NCBI RefSeq assembly: GCF_020907245.1
Contig: NZ_JAJJWH010000019.1
Location: 1 to 64,000, forward strand
DNA: 64,000 bases
Direction of reading: 5' to 3'
Source: Pontibacter harenae
Lineage (GTDB): Bacteria > Bacteroidota > Bacteroidia > Cytophagales > Hymenobacteraceae
The stretch's first letter is position 1, and each line of letters opens with the position of its first letter. Positions 26,987 through 36,402 of this stretch are shown piece after piece. The position numbers and the translations under genes are program-made. The notes below the pieces were generated by a model that was not told where the DNA came from, made no database searches, and saw nothing but the letters and a program-made list of their open reading frames with translations.

Positions 26987-28798
26987 CTACACAGACTCTG
27001 TGTTTAGCCACTTCCTAAGTATTTTGTTTTGCTGCTCTGTAGGGTTACTTACTCGTTGGAACTGGTAACGCACACTTTGGTCTTTCACCATTGGCACCTC
27101 TAGTACCAGTAGCTTACCGTCACGAGCAACTACTACTTCAAGCTTCTCACCTATGGCTCTGCCGCTAAGTAAATTTTTGATGTTGTTGTTATCTACTCGG
27201 AAACCATCGATAGCTACTAGTTCATCATTTACATTGATGCCGCCTTCCCAGGCACTGCTATTGCGCGAAACGCCTCTCACCATAACTTTGCCATCTGTAT
27301 CAGATGTTGATGCACCCCAGTCTATGGCAACCATGTTCTCGTTTACGTTCACCAGTTGTAGGCCAGCAGCGCTAAAGTACTCGTTGTAGTTAGGAGATTT
27401 TGTACCGTTGATGTAATTCTGGAAGAAAGCATCCATACTTTTGCCAGCTACGGCCTCAATGCCTTCTTTCATCTCTTTCTCGGTGTAGCCTCTGCCTAAC
27501 TTTTTGTAGTACCGCTCATACATATAGCGCATTACATCATCCAGGCTTTTCTCTCCTGCTGTAGTTCTCATAATTTCCATGTTCAGCAAGTGTCCTATTA
27601 CGCCACCCTTTGTATAATATGATACCTCCGCATTGTTTGAGTTCTCGTTGCGTCTGTAGTACTTAATCCAAGCATCAAAGCTTGATTCTGCCACTGTCTG
27701 TATTTTGTTTCCAGGAGTGTTCTCAACAGAATTGATACTTCCTGCCACTATGTTCAGGTAATTATCAGGAGAAACAAATCCTGCTCTGCGAACAATCAAA
27801 TCGTCGTAATAGCTTGTGATACCTTCCGACACCCAAAGCAGAGAAGTATAGTTTTCTTCGTTGTAGTTGAATGGCCCTAAAGCCAAAGGTCGCAGGCGTT
27901 TCACATTCCATAAGTGAAAGTACTCGTGCGCCACTAAGCTTAAAAAGCCTCTGTAGCCACTTTCAGTACCATAGTTCCAGCGAGTTGTTTGCAGCGTAGT
28001 AGAGTTTAAGTGCTCCAGACCACCGCCACCGCGGTTCAGATTGTGCACAATAAACAAGTAGCGATCTACTGGAAGCTCTCCGATAACGGCAATGGCGTTT
28101 TCAGTTACCTTTTTCATGTCGGCCATCAGGCGCTCAGGGTCGTAGTTGCCCTCGCCGTACATAGCCACTTCGTGCGGCACACCATTCGTCGTAAACTGGT
28201 ACACCTCGTGGGTACCTATCTCGAAAGGAGAGTCAGCCAAAATATCATAATTCGGGAAAGTGTAATTAAACTTTCCAGTGCTCTTAAGCCCTGTTGAAAC
28301 GGTGTTCCAGCCTTCGTAAGGCTTCACAACAACGGTTCCGTCTTCTTTCTCATACCCTTCTGGGTACATAAAAATGCTGGTGCCATTTACATAGCCATGA
28401 GAGGCATCGAGGAAGCTTGTACGTACACTTAACTCATAAGCATATACATCGTAGCTAACCTGCACCACATCAGCACGGTTGCTGTAAACGCGCCAGGTGT
28501 TTTTGTCAATTTTCTCAGCTTGTAGCGAATTTCCGTTTTTATCTGTCGCCTTAAAGCTTTCTACATTTTTAGCAAACTCCCTTACCAGGTAAGAGCCTGG
28601 GGCCCACACTGGCATGGTAAAGTCTACGTATTTTTTCTTTGCGCCCGTTAGCTCTACGCCCACATTAAAGTAATGGGTATGAGGCTCAGGCATGGACAAG
28701 GTGTAGGTAATTTCAGCACCAAAGGCTGTAGAAGCTGTTACCACGAACAGCAGCGCAAACAGAAAGAGTGATTGTTTTAGTTGCTTTAGTTTATGCAT
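26987..28798 (-). CDS. M61 family metallopeptidase with PDZ domain
   Basis: 603 residues with a signal peptide (about 1-27, ending TAFGA), so periplasmic or surface. The zinc site is His291-Glu292-Tyr-Phe-His295 (HEYFHLW) with the third ligand Glu325 in WVSEGITSYYDD. This is the M61 (glycyl aminopeptidase) arrangement. An N-terminal beta domain (about 28-200) precedes it, and a PDZ domain (about 490-580, VMVRGVSRNSSAWEGGINVND) ends the protein. Members clip N-terminal or internal bonds of small or unfolded peptides; the natural substrate is unknown. Single gene. Confidence 0.93.
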   Translation of the reverse strand: MHKLKQLKQSLFLFALLFVVTASTAFGAEITYTLSMPEPHTHYFNVGVELTGAKKKYVDFTMPVWAPGSYLVREFAKNVESFKATDKNGNSLQAEKIDKNTWRVYSNRADVVQVSYDVYAYELSVRTSFLDASHGYVNGTSIFMYPEGYEKEDGTVVVKPYEGWNTVSTGLKSTGKFNYTFPNYDILADSPFEIGTHEVYQFTTNGVPHEVAMYGEGNYDPERLMADMKKVTENAIAVIGELPVDRYLFIVHNLNRGGGGLEHLNSTTLQTTRWNYGTESGYRGFLSLVAHEYFHLWNVKRLRPLALGPFNYNEENYTSLLWVSEGITSYYDDLIVRRAGFVSPDNYLNIVAGSINSVENTPGNKIQTVAESSFDAWIKYYRRNENSNNAEVSYYTKGGVIGHLLNMEIMRTTAGEKSLDDVMRYMYERYYKKLGRGYTEKEMKEGIEAVAGKSMDAFFQNYINGTKSPNYNEYFSAAGLQLVNVNENMVAIDWGASTSDTDGKVMVRGVSRNSSAWEGGINVNDELVAIDGFRVDNNNIKNLLSGRAIGEKLEVVVARDGKLLVLEVPMVKDQSVRYQFQRVSNPTEQQNKILRKWLNTESV

Positions 28799-28926
28799 GT
28801 TGTATGATTGGATTTAGTCAAAGCTACGGCATTTTACAATAATTATGCAGCTTTTCAAAATCCGACCATACTACAGGCGCTAACCTGTTTCACTTAAATA
28901 ACAGAAGATTTGTTCTGAAGAAAGAG

Positions 28927-29343
28927 TTACTTAGCCAATTTCTTGCCTAGCCAATGTTCAGCCTTCTCAAGATCACAGAATGTGTTTAGGATAACAAAGG
29001 AGTTATAGGTCTTGAGCCCAAGCTTCCCTACTGCCTTCAGCAAATTTTTGTAGCAAGATTTAGAGCACACGATCGCCATATAATTCGATGGCCCTAAGGT
29101 CATCATCATCATCGGGAAAAGATGAAGCTGAATCCATGTGTTATCCTCTTCGTTTAGCTCCCCTATGTCACGTAAATCAAGCAACCATTGCTTAACCTTG
29201 TGCTCCAAAGCAAAGCGATATGCCTGCATCAACCCCTCTCTAAACTCATTGGAATTAAAGCTAGTGTGGCACTTGATAAAGTTAATTCTTTTCTCCTCAT
29301 CATAAAGGGCCTCTATCGAATCTGCACCGTAAACCATTACCAT
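28927..29343 (-). CDS. Small STAS/SEC14-like hypothetical protein, paralogue 3
   Basis: 138 residues, cytoplasmic. It carries the clearest version of the family pattern: Q-W-L-L-D-L-R-D-I-G (about 61-70), an E-E-D-N-T-W-I helix, the strand YMAIVCS and a C-terminal DLEKAEHWLGKKL. It is the third copy within 5.4 kb, each on the minus strand and each between unrelated genes. Function unknown. Confidence 0.6.
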   Translation of the reverse strand: MVMVYGADSIEALYDEEKRINFIKCHTSFNSNEFREGLMQAYRFALEHKVKQWLLDLRDIGELNEEDNTWIQLHLFPMMMMTLGPSNYMAIVCSKSCYKNLLKAVGKLGLKTYNSFVILNTFCDLEKAEHWLGKKLAK

Positions 29344-29580
29344 TCTTAATTAATTCTTTATACTTACCACCGCTGTAGTTACTGCTACGGTTCGAATATA
29401 TGTACAATGATTTCAAAAAATATAACAAAATGGTTAAAAAGGTAAACCTTTGTGTGAAAAGCTATAATATTGTGGTAAACAGCAAAATACACCAAGTTTG
29501 CTCTGTTCAGAAAAAGCATAGGGTAAAGCGAAAGGAATTATAACATCCTATCTGCCTGTTAGAAGTGAAAGCATAAGAAT

Positions 29581-30156
29581 ATGAAAAAGAAAATATGCCT
29601 GTTATTATTTCCATTTACCTTTCTCGCCTACCTCGGTTCTTCTGCTCCCGACAGTGCAGCTAAGCCCCCGAAACATACGCTAGAAGCCGCTGCTACTAAC
29701 AACATAACTAGTGAAGAGCCCGCCAGTAAGGCAGAACCAGGAAATATTAGAGCTTTAATAGATTACGCCTTCACCTTTATGGGTAGCCCATATGTTTATG
29801 CTGGCATTTCTCCCGAAGGCTTCGACTGCTCTGGTTTTACCAAGTATGTATTTCAGAAATTTGGAGTAAGCTTACCACATTCTTCAGGTCTACAGGCCAC
29901 AACAGGAGTTAAGGTAGATCGCCATAAAGCTCGCCTAGGTGATGTTGTGATCTTTACAGGTACGAACCCAAGTGTCAGGAAACCAGGACACGTCGGAATC
30001 GTTATTTCCTCTCCAGGCGATACCATCACCTTTATTCATGCTTCCTCAAACGGAGGTGTTAAAGTAAGCAAGGTAGAGGGCACCCGCTACAACACCAGAT
30101 TTTTGGAAATAAGAAGGGTAATTGACAAAGAGTTGAAAAGTATATCAGCAAAGTAA
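29581..30156 (+). CDS. NlpC/P60 cell-wall hydrolase
   Basis: 191 residues with a signal peptide (about 1-22) and a low-complexity linker (about 25-55). The NlpC/P60 domain has the catalytic triad Cys83 in GFDCSGFTKY, His137 in GHVGIV and His153 in FIHASSNGG. Such enzymes cleave D-Glu-linked bonds in peptidoglycan peptides. No SH3 or LysM targeting domain is present. It stands alone in the periplasm-facing set, upstream of a broken membrane-protein gene. Confidence 0.93.
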   Translation: MKKKICLLLFPFTFLAYLGSSAPDSAAKPPKHTLEAAATNNITSEEPASKAEPGNIRALIDYAFTFMGSPYVYAGISPEGFDCSGFTKYVFQKFGVSLPHSSGLQATTGVKVDRHKARLGDVVIFTGTNPSVRKPGHVGIVISSPGDTITFIHASSNGGVKVSKVEGTRYNTRFLEIRRVIDKELKSISAK

Positions 30157-30286
30157 GCTAACTAGCTCCTACCCTTTTCAAATTTGATGAACTAAGAATA
30201 GTAGATTGTTTATAACATTTAAGGCTATTTCCGTAGAAAAAGTATGTAACATTCTGCCATAAGCAGCTTAAATTTTATAGACAGAC

Positions 30287-30654
30287 ATGGTTTATCCTTT
30301 TGTAGCGAATATAATCAATGCCCTCCTACTGATTGTAGCAGGCTTCACGGTTTATTTTACAAACTCTGCCCGCCCCTATACAGATCTGATAGCACCAGCA
30401 TTCTGTTCCTGGCATGCAGCTTTCAACTTCGTGAACGCAATAGATTTGTTTTTTACACTATTACAGCTCTTACACTCCTTCTAGGTTTCGTGATAATGCA
30501 TCGCATAAATCCAGAGACCTTTGGTTGGGATCTGCTCCACATACTGTTGCTCCTGATGGTGATAAGCTGTTTTATAGCTTCCGTTGTTTATGTTGGCTCT
30601 TTTTTGAGGGAACGTCGCGTGGGCGGTGGCAACATCTACAAAAAGGATTTATAG
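30287..30654 (+). pseudogene. Frameshifted multi-pass membrane protein
   Basis: Frame 1 from the ATG at 30287 gives MVYPFVANIINALLLIVAGF, a second hydrophobic region and LIAPAF, and then degenerates to a stop at 30482-30484. In another frame the protein continues as FLACSFQLRERNRFVFYTI, two more hydrophobic segments and the end GGGNIYKKDL with TAG at 30652-30654. One missing base near 30397-30400 joins them into a coherent protein of about 122 residues with about four membrane segments. The 368-base span is one short of a multiple of three. A terminator follows at 30675. The family is not recognised. It is a pseudogene or a sequencing error. Confidence 0.7.
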
Positions 30655-31407
30655 ACAGAAAGGGCTAGAAAGTATAAATGCCAGATGTAGCCCGTCAAGT
30701 TACATCTGGCATTTAAGAATCCTTCTTCGTCTTATTAAGCGGCACCCTGCTATTCAGTGGCACCATCTAAAAAGACCAGAGGCAAAATTTACTGCGCAAG
30801 CAGTAAGGATACTGCTTACTAAGCCAGTTCACAATTAGTGTGAACAATAATACCTCGGCTTACTAAGACGTCTGATGGATTAGACATAGCACCTCCTTTC
30901 TCTAAAGTCCGACATACACTCTGAGCATTCAACAGATTAACGAAATCTTATAGAAGCTTAAACCAGAGCCGTAGCACTCGCTACTGTTTTATAAAGATAA
31001 AATAACGCCGAATAGTTCACAAGGTTTAACACATATTTTTATACAGCCTTCTTACTTAAATCATAATTATAGTAAATCAGTAAAAGCAATAAGCCTTAAA
31101 TTAAACACAATAAATTTATTATCAATTAGTTATAAAACAAATAATCAGCAGCAAGTGCATTCTTTTCTGTACAAAAAAATTTATGCCTGAAATACAAATT
31201 GCAGCTTTAGCTCATAAATTGGCTTTAAGCACACCTGTATCAAGCTTTACTCCTGAAGCTTAACATAAAATTCTCTAGAGATTCTTTCTCTAATTTGTAG
31301 TTCTAGGGCTATAATATACTGAAACTATAGCATCATTTTTTTATTGAAAATAAGTAGAACTATTTTATATTTAAACTCTTATACCAACAACTACAACTAA
31401 CATAATC
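30655..31407. other. 750-base intergenic with small hairpins
   Basis: After the terminator at 30675-30715, two compact inverted repeats appear: TACTGC-GCAA-GCAGTA (30790-30805, a GNRA-type loop if transcribed) and GTTCACA-attag-TGTGAAC (30827-30845). The rest (30900-31407) is AT-rich and featureless, and should contain the promoter of the DUF2147 gene. No gene was recognised on either strand. Confidence 0.4.
30675..30715 (+). terminator. Terminator after the frameshifted gene
   Basis: TAAATGCCAGATGTA (30675-30689) and TACATCTGGCATTTA (30701-30715) pair perfectly around an 11-base loop, 20 bases past the stop codon. Confidence 0.85.
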
Positions 31408-31839
31408 ATGAAAAGGAATCTTTTGACTCTTGTGGTGCTTATGCTACTTTCTTCGTACGCATGGGCCCAAAGCTTATCACCCATTGGCATATGGACAAAC
31501 GAGGAAGGCAAAGCTCAGTTCGAAATTTACAAGTGTGGCAATAAACTCTGCGGCAAAATTGTGTCTTTAAGAGAACCAACTAAAAACGGCAAAGCAAAAG
31601 TAGATGAAAACAACCCTGACAAAGCGAAAAGGAATGTACCGCTGCAAGGGCTGGTTTTTTTGAAAGGGTTTGAATACGATGGCGACAACAAATGGGACGA
31701 AGGCACTATCTACGATCCCGAAAGTGGCAAGACTTATTCCTGCTACATGAAGATGGAAAGTAAAGACAAAATGGAGGTTAAAGGATATATTGGCTTCTCC
31801 TTGATAGGCAGGTCCCAGACCTGGACAAGAGTTAAGTAG
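31408..31839 (+). CDS. DUF2147 secreted protein
   Basis: 143 residues: signal peptide (about 1-20, ending AWAQ), then a DUF2147 domain with PIGIWTNEEGKAQFEIYKCG, LCGKIVSL, G-x-x-x-L-x-G-F, the D-x-x-x-W-x-x-G-x-I-Y-D-P-x-x-G-K-x-Y core and a final RSQTWTRV. The family is a small lipocalin-like beta-barrel in the periplasm with no known reaction. The paired cysteines near 46 and 51 are within the conserved part. Single gene with its own terminator. Confidence 0.92.
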   Translation: MKRNLLTLVVLMLLSSYAWAQSLSPIGIWTNEEGKAQFEIYKCGNKLCGKIVSLREPTKNGKAKVDENNPDKAKRNVPLQGLVFLKGFEYDGDNKWDEGTIYDPESGKTYSCYMKMESKDKMEVKGYIGFSLIGRSQTWTRVK

Positions 31840-31879
31840 AAATAAAAAAGGTTAGCATAACTGCTAACCTTTTTTATTT
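31840..31879. terminator. Bidirectional terminator after the DUF2147 gene
   Basis: AAATAAAAAAGGTTAGC and GCTAACCTTTTTTATTT pair perfectly around a 6-base loop, directly after the DUF2147 stop and between converging genes. Confidence 0.93.
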
Positions 31880-31943
31880 CACCCTTTACAGATTTATAAA
31901 CTATAAATAAAGGCCTAAGGTTACACCCTAAGCCACTTTTTGA

Positions 31944-32405
31944 CTAATACACCTGCAGTATCTTATATTCTTTATCCCTAAACACAAAGCTATCGCCTGC
32001 TGATTTGCCAGCCATTGCTTTATATATTGGAGACATCCCCGATATGGCGAAAAACTCATCTCCCTCAATTTCTATTTTCCCAAGGCTCACACCAATAAAG
32101 TAATTTTGGAGTTCTGTAAACACCACAGCACCCAACGATACTTCTGTGTTTACTTTAGTGGCATTCACGCGTCGGAGCAGCCCCATAGTTGAGATGAGTT
32201 CATCCAACTGCTTCGCAAACATGTCGCGCTGAATCTGGCAAGCCTCCCTAAAAGATTCAAATTTGTCTTCCATAGCACCCTGATGCTCGTTTGCGCTCTC
32301 TTGTGCCACGTCCATAGCGTCTTTTGCAGCTTTCATCTGCATATTCAGCAGCTTATTGCTCTCCTGCAACAGCCGCTTTTTTAATTCTAGTTCTTGTGTC
32401 AGCAT
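31944..32405 (-). CDS. GreA/GreB C-terminal-like protein
   Basis: 153 residues: a long helical N-terminal part (about 1-80) suited to a coiled coil, then a GreA C-terminal-type beta domain (about 90-153) with VSLGAVVFTELQNYFIGVSLG and ISGMSPIYKAMAGKSAGDSF, which echoes the GreA motif SP.G.AL.GK..GD. Classical Gre factors rescue backtracked RNA polymerase; this family keeps the FKBP-like part, but its coiled coil differs and lacks the recognisable acidic tip. Its action on polymerase is therefore inferred only. Confidence 0.75.
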   Translation of the reverse strand: MLTQELELKKRLLQESNKLLNMQMKAAKDAMDVAQESANEHQGAMEDKFESFREACQIQRDMFAKQLDELISTMGLLRRVNATKVNTEVSLGAVVFTELQNYFIGVSLGKIEIEGDEFFAISGMSPIYKAMAGKSAGDSFVFRDKEYKILQVY

Positions 32406-32970
32406 GGTTTGTTTTTTATACCACTATTTAAGCTGCCTGTTCCCCTACACGTGTTTGTAAACCAACAGGCACATTTCGTTAAGAAAGTTTCAATCAGAAT
32501 CAACTGAATCTGTACACAGCCTGCCGAAAGAAAAAAAGGAAAAATCGAACAGGCAAAAGTAAAACCAACTAGTTGGTTAGATGTTTTAGAAGACGGCAAC
32601 TAATTGCGATTAAACGTTTTATTTAATTTAATGTTAAGTCCAATCACTAAGATATTTTGCTCCTACGCTTAATATCACTACCAACTTCTACAATTGGCAG
32701 ACAAACAGTTGGCCTTTTACAATCCTAAACGAGCTTAAAGTCTTACAAAATGAGCAAGTATTGAGTGACACTTTAGCAAAAAAGCGTTTCTGCGCAGTAA
32801 CTACCATCCAAAGCTTATTTCCTCTTCAAAAAGACTAAGCCTTACGAGGCACTTAAGATAAATTCAAAAAAATAACTCTAAAGCAAAACTAAAAAGGACA
32901 TCTAATTTTAAATCTCATGTATTTTAGATAATTTTCAACAGCGATATAAGTTTTCTTAAGCGTCTATAAC
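32406..32970. other. Divergent intergenic, nothing recognised
   Basis: About 565 bases between the GreA-like gene (minus) and the T9SS substrate (plus). AT-rich, with no hairpin, gene or repeat that I could support. Confidence 0.45.
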
Positions 32971-35487
32971 ATGAGGCAACGTATCTTTTTTTTTATATTT
33001 TGTATCCTTTTAAGCTTTCAAACATATGCCACCCACTTGGTTGGAGGTGAGTTTGAGCTACAACATCTGACAGGATATAACTACAGGCTGAGCTTAAACT
33101 TATATTTCGACCTTGTGAATGGTGACAGAGGCGCAAGAGACCCCTCCATTGCCGTCAGGATTTTCTCTAAAAGCAGTAATACTGTGATGTCGACGGTATA
33201 CATGTCTATAAAAGATGAAACGCCTGTAAACTATACCAATATAGACTGTACTACAGGAGAACTGAAAACCAGCAAAATACTCTATTATGAACAGGTTTAC
33301 CTTGACCCTAACCGATTTAACGACCCCCAGGGATATTATGTAGTTTGGGAACGCTGCTGCAGAAACAGAACTATAAATAACATTGTCGCACCCGAGGCTG
33401 CAGCGCAAACATTTTATATGGAAATCCCTCCTGTTGTAATCAATAACGCCTTTTTTAAAAATTCGTCGCCAAAGCTTTTCCCCCCTCTAAGCGACTATGC
33501 TTGCGCAAATGAGGTCTTTTACTTCGACTTTAGTGGAACCGATCCTGACGGAGACTCCCTAGTTTACGACATGGTTACACCTCTGAACGGTTACAGTACT
33601 ACCCAAGTACCCGCTCCCCTTCCCCAACCTGCACCTTATACCCCTATTATGTGGAGGCCTGGGTATAACACCAACAACCAGGTGCTTGGCACACCGCCCA
33701 TGAACATAGACAAGCAAACAGGAAGGCTTACTGTTATGCCACTGAGCAGGGGCTTGTATGTTTTTGGGGTTCGTTGCCAAGAGTTCAGGAATGGCGTTAA
33801 GATTGGAGAAGTCCGCCGTGACTTTCAGCTTCTGGTGAAGAGCTGCCCAACCAACGAAAAGCCTGTAGTACTTGCCCAAAAGCAAGGAACAAAAAGCTTT
33901 TATAGCCAAAACGAGGTATTAACTATTAACCCTAACGGTGATCGTTGCATAAAAATACTCTTCACAGACCCAGACCCTAACGAGCCACTGGTATTAACTG
34001 CTAGACCTGTAAATTTCACGAACAATGCATCGTACAGTTTCCAGGGCAGAACTTCTGGCACCGTGAACGCAGGTGGGGCTACAGACACCCTTACTGCCAC
34101 CATTTGCTTTGAAGAGTGCTTCGACACGGATGAAAAAGTATTTCTGTTAGATTTGATTGTGCGTGATGACGGCTGCAGCTTACCTAAACAAGATACTGTG
34201 CGGGTAAGTTTTGTTATAGATCCACTAGCAGATGCACCACCAAACATTGCACTCTCTACCAACACAAGAGTTTATGAAATTGAAGAAGGTGACATTGTTA
34301 ATTTTGATGTGATAGGCACAGACCCAGATCAGCAGATAATTAGCCTTACAGCCTCTGGTGTAAACTTTACCCTTGATCAACACAATATCACTTTCGATCC
34401 AAAAACAGGCATCGGCCCGCTTACCTCTACTTTTAGATGGGAAGTAGATTGCGATGCAGTAAAGCAGGATAGTTACCTGGTTGATTTTTTAGTCTCTTCC
34501 GTCGTCTGCGGAAAAACTGTTACCAGAAAAGAAACGGTAGAATTCAGATCGAAGTATGTAAATAATGTACCTGTAATCTCAACAGATCAGCAAACGCTCG
34601 TTATTAACCTGCAGCAAGGAGTTCCTTTTGAGGCTAACCTTTTCGGTAACGATATAGATTTAAACGAGCTCTCTTTGTTGGCGCAGGGATACGGCTTTAA
34701 TCTTGCAGATAAAGGAATGACGTTTGATGCCACAGGTGGCGCAGGCAATGCAGCGGGTATTTTTAGATGGATACCAAGCTGTGAAGATGCAAAAGCAGGT
34801 AGTTTTAAAGTTGACTTTTTGCTGCGCGAAAACGCATGTGTTCCCTCCGCAGAACAAAAAATAACAATGGAGTTTAGAGTAGATGCTCCAAATCAGTTGC
34901 CTGTTATCTCTACTGATAAGCCTGATCTGGTGTATGAGGTTGCCCTGAACGAGCAGTTTGAGGCTAACATACTTGGAGAAGACTTTGACCTGGACCCATT
35001 AACATTAACTGCCGCAGGCGATGGTTTTAACCTTGCCGACTATGGAATGAACTTCGAAAGCACCAATGGTAATGGCACAGCTACTGGTTTGTTTACATGG
35101 CAAGCAAACTGCGAAGCTTTTGAGCAAGGTAGCCTTCGTGTCACATTCATGCTTAAAGAAGATGCTTGCGCACCGCCTTCTGAGCAAAGGCTTGTTATAG
35201 AATTTAAGGTGAAAGTGCCTGATGTTAGGGCTTATGTACCTGCCAACATCTTTACGCCGAACGAAGATGGCAAAAACGATTTCTTCGAGATGCCTTCGTT
35301 ACCAATGGAGTTCTGCACAGCCACCTTTATGAACATCAAAATTTATAACAGGTGGGGTAAAGAAGTGTTTACAAGCTACAACAGTAACTTTAAGTGGGAT
35401 GGCAAAGGAGTAAATGACGGAGTTTACTTTTATGTGATAGACTACAGAACAAGTAAATTTAAAGGTTCTGTTACCTTAGTAAGATAA
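32971..35487 (+). CDS. T9SS type B substrate with tandem beta-sandwich repeats
   Basis: 838 residues with a signal peptide (about 1-20). The N-terminal region begins THLVGGEFELQHLTGYNYRL, a start common in Cytophagales surface proteins. Three tandem repeats of about 108 residues follow (about 423-530, 531-639 and 640-752), each with a P-V-I-S-T-D or equivalent start, a G-x-D-x-D-x-x-x-L turn, G-x-N-x-x-x-x-x-M-x-F-D and an F-x-W-x-x-x-C-x-A core. The last 85 residues are the gliding-motility-associated type B sorting domain (IFTPNEDGKNDFFEM, IYNRWGKEVF, W-D-G-K-x-V-N-D-G-V-Y-F-Y). It is exported by the T9SS and placed on the surface. The binding target is unknown. It ends 3 bases from the convergent cox3-like gene. 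Confidence 0.9.
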   Translation: MRQRIFFFIFCILLSFQTYATHLVGGEFELQHLTGYNYRLSLNLYFDLVNGDRGARDPSIAVRIFSKSSNTVMSTVYMSIKDETPVNYTNIDCTTGELKTSKILYYEQVYLDPNRFNDPQGYYVVWERCCRNRTINNIVAPEAAAQTFYMEIPPVVINNAFFKNSSPKLFPPLSDYACANEVFYFDFSGTDPDGDSLVYDMVTPLNGYSTTQVPAPLPQPAPYTPIMWRPGYNTNNQVLGTPPMNIDKQTGRLTVMPLSRGLYVFGVRCQEFRNGVKIGEVRRDFQLLVKSCPTNEKPVVLAQKQGTKSFYSQNEVLTINPNGDRCIKILFTDPDPNEPLVLTARPVNFTNNASYSFQGRTSGTVNAGGATDTLTATICFEECFDTDEKVFLLDLIVRDDGCSLPKQDTVRVSFVIDPLADAPPNIALSTNTRVYEIEEGDIVNFDVIGTDPDQQIISLTASGVNFTLDQHNITFDPKTGIGPLTSTFRWEVDCDAVKQDSYLVDFLVSSVVCGKTVTRKETVEFRSKYVNNVPVISTDQQTLVINLQQGVPFEANLFGNDIDLNELSLLAQGYGFNLADKGMTFDATGGAGNAAGIFRWIPSCEDAKAGSFKVDFLLRENACVPSAEQKITMEFRVDAPNQLPVISTDKPDLVYEVALNEQFEANILGEDFDLDPLTLTAAGDGFNLADYGMNFESTNGNGTATGLFTWQANCEAFEQGSLRVTFMLKEDACAPPSEQRLVIEFKVKVPDVRAYVPANIFTPNEDGKNDFFEMPSLPMEFCTATFMNIKIYNRWGKEVFTSYNSNFKWDGKGVNDGVYFYVIDYRTSKFKGSVTLVR

Positions 35488-35490
35488 GTA

Positions 35491-36117
35491 CTAGGACATA
35501 AACAGGAGCACACCATATAAGCCAAGCCACAAGAAATCCATAAAGTGCCAATAGGTACACAGCAGTGTTAACTGTAGGCGGCGGTACGGGTCACGGATAA
35601 AAACGAGGCTCCTCACGCCGTCTGCATTTACATGCATTGTTTTAAAGAAAAGAAAAGACAGAAATATAATACCGCCCGATAAGTGCAGGATGTGGAGAGC
35701 CGAAATCAGGTAAAGATAGGTACCCGATGCTTTTCCTTTGAAGCTAAAGCCAGATTCCGACATTTCAGTCCAGCCAAGAAACTGAGCTGCAATAAATAAT
35801 AGCCCAAGGCCAAATGTAATACCCAAGTAGCGCGCCATCTTCTTCAGCTTATCTTTTCTGTAAAGGCGCGGCACTTTGTTTATAGCGTAGCTACTGAAAA
35901 GTAGCAAGATGGTACTCACACTAAAAAATTTAGGCAATTCAAAAGCCTCATTTTGGAACCCACCTGTTCGCATAAACGCTACAACCAGAACCAAGAACAA
36001 CACTCCGATACCAATCATACTCAGGTATAACAGCATACGGATCGGGTGCATCTTCTCGATCGTGCTGAAAGCTGAATGTTGCTTTGTCCCTACTTTATTT
36101 TTCTTATCCTGATCCAT
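35491..36117 (-). CDS. Heme-copper oxidase subunit III (orphan)
   Basis: 208 residues with five hydrophobic segments. The C-terminal half contains ALHILHLSGGIIFLSFLFF and YWHFMDFLWLGLYGVLLF, the subunit III signature of cytochrome c oxidases. Subunit III stabilises the catalytic core and the proton-uptake path. No subunit I, II or assembly gene lies nearby, so it is either a spare copy or serves an oxidase encoded elsewhere. The N-terminus has a charged cytoplasmic extension of about 25 residues. Confidence 0.85.
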   Translation of the reverse strand: MDQDKKNKVGTKQHSAFSTIEKMHPIRMLLYLSMIGIGVLFLVLVVAFMRTGGFQNEAFELPKFFSVSTILLLFSSYAINKVPRLYRKDKLKKMARYLGITFGLGLLFIAAQFLGWTEMSESGFSFKGKASGTYLYLISALHILHLSGGIIFLSFLFFKTMHVNADGVRSLVFIRDPYRRLQLTLLCTYWHFMDFLWLGLYGVLLFMS

Positions 36118-36402
36118 TTATAACTCCTTCTGATTGAGCGCCAAAAATGGGCTACAACTAATAATTGTACAACAATGTTTGTTAAGTGATGTTATACTAA
36201 CTATATACACATCCGACCCTCTGATAGTTTTAGAAATCAACCAAATTAATTGTTAGTTTAACAGTAAACCTATAGATTAAATTTGCCCTATGAATGAAAC
36301 AGAAATAAAATTCACTTAATAGTGCACCTTTCGTTTGCACAGTATCATCTAAAAAATCTAAAAACCGTTAATATAATTATCAGTAACGGTTCAAGATCTT
36401 TC

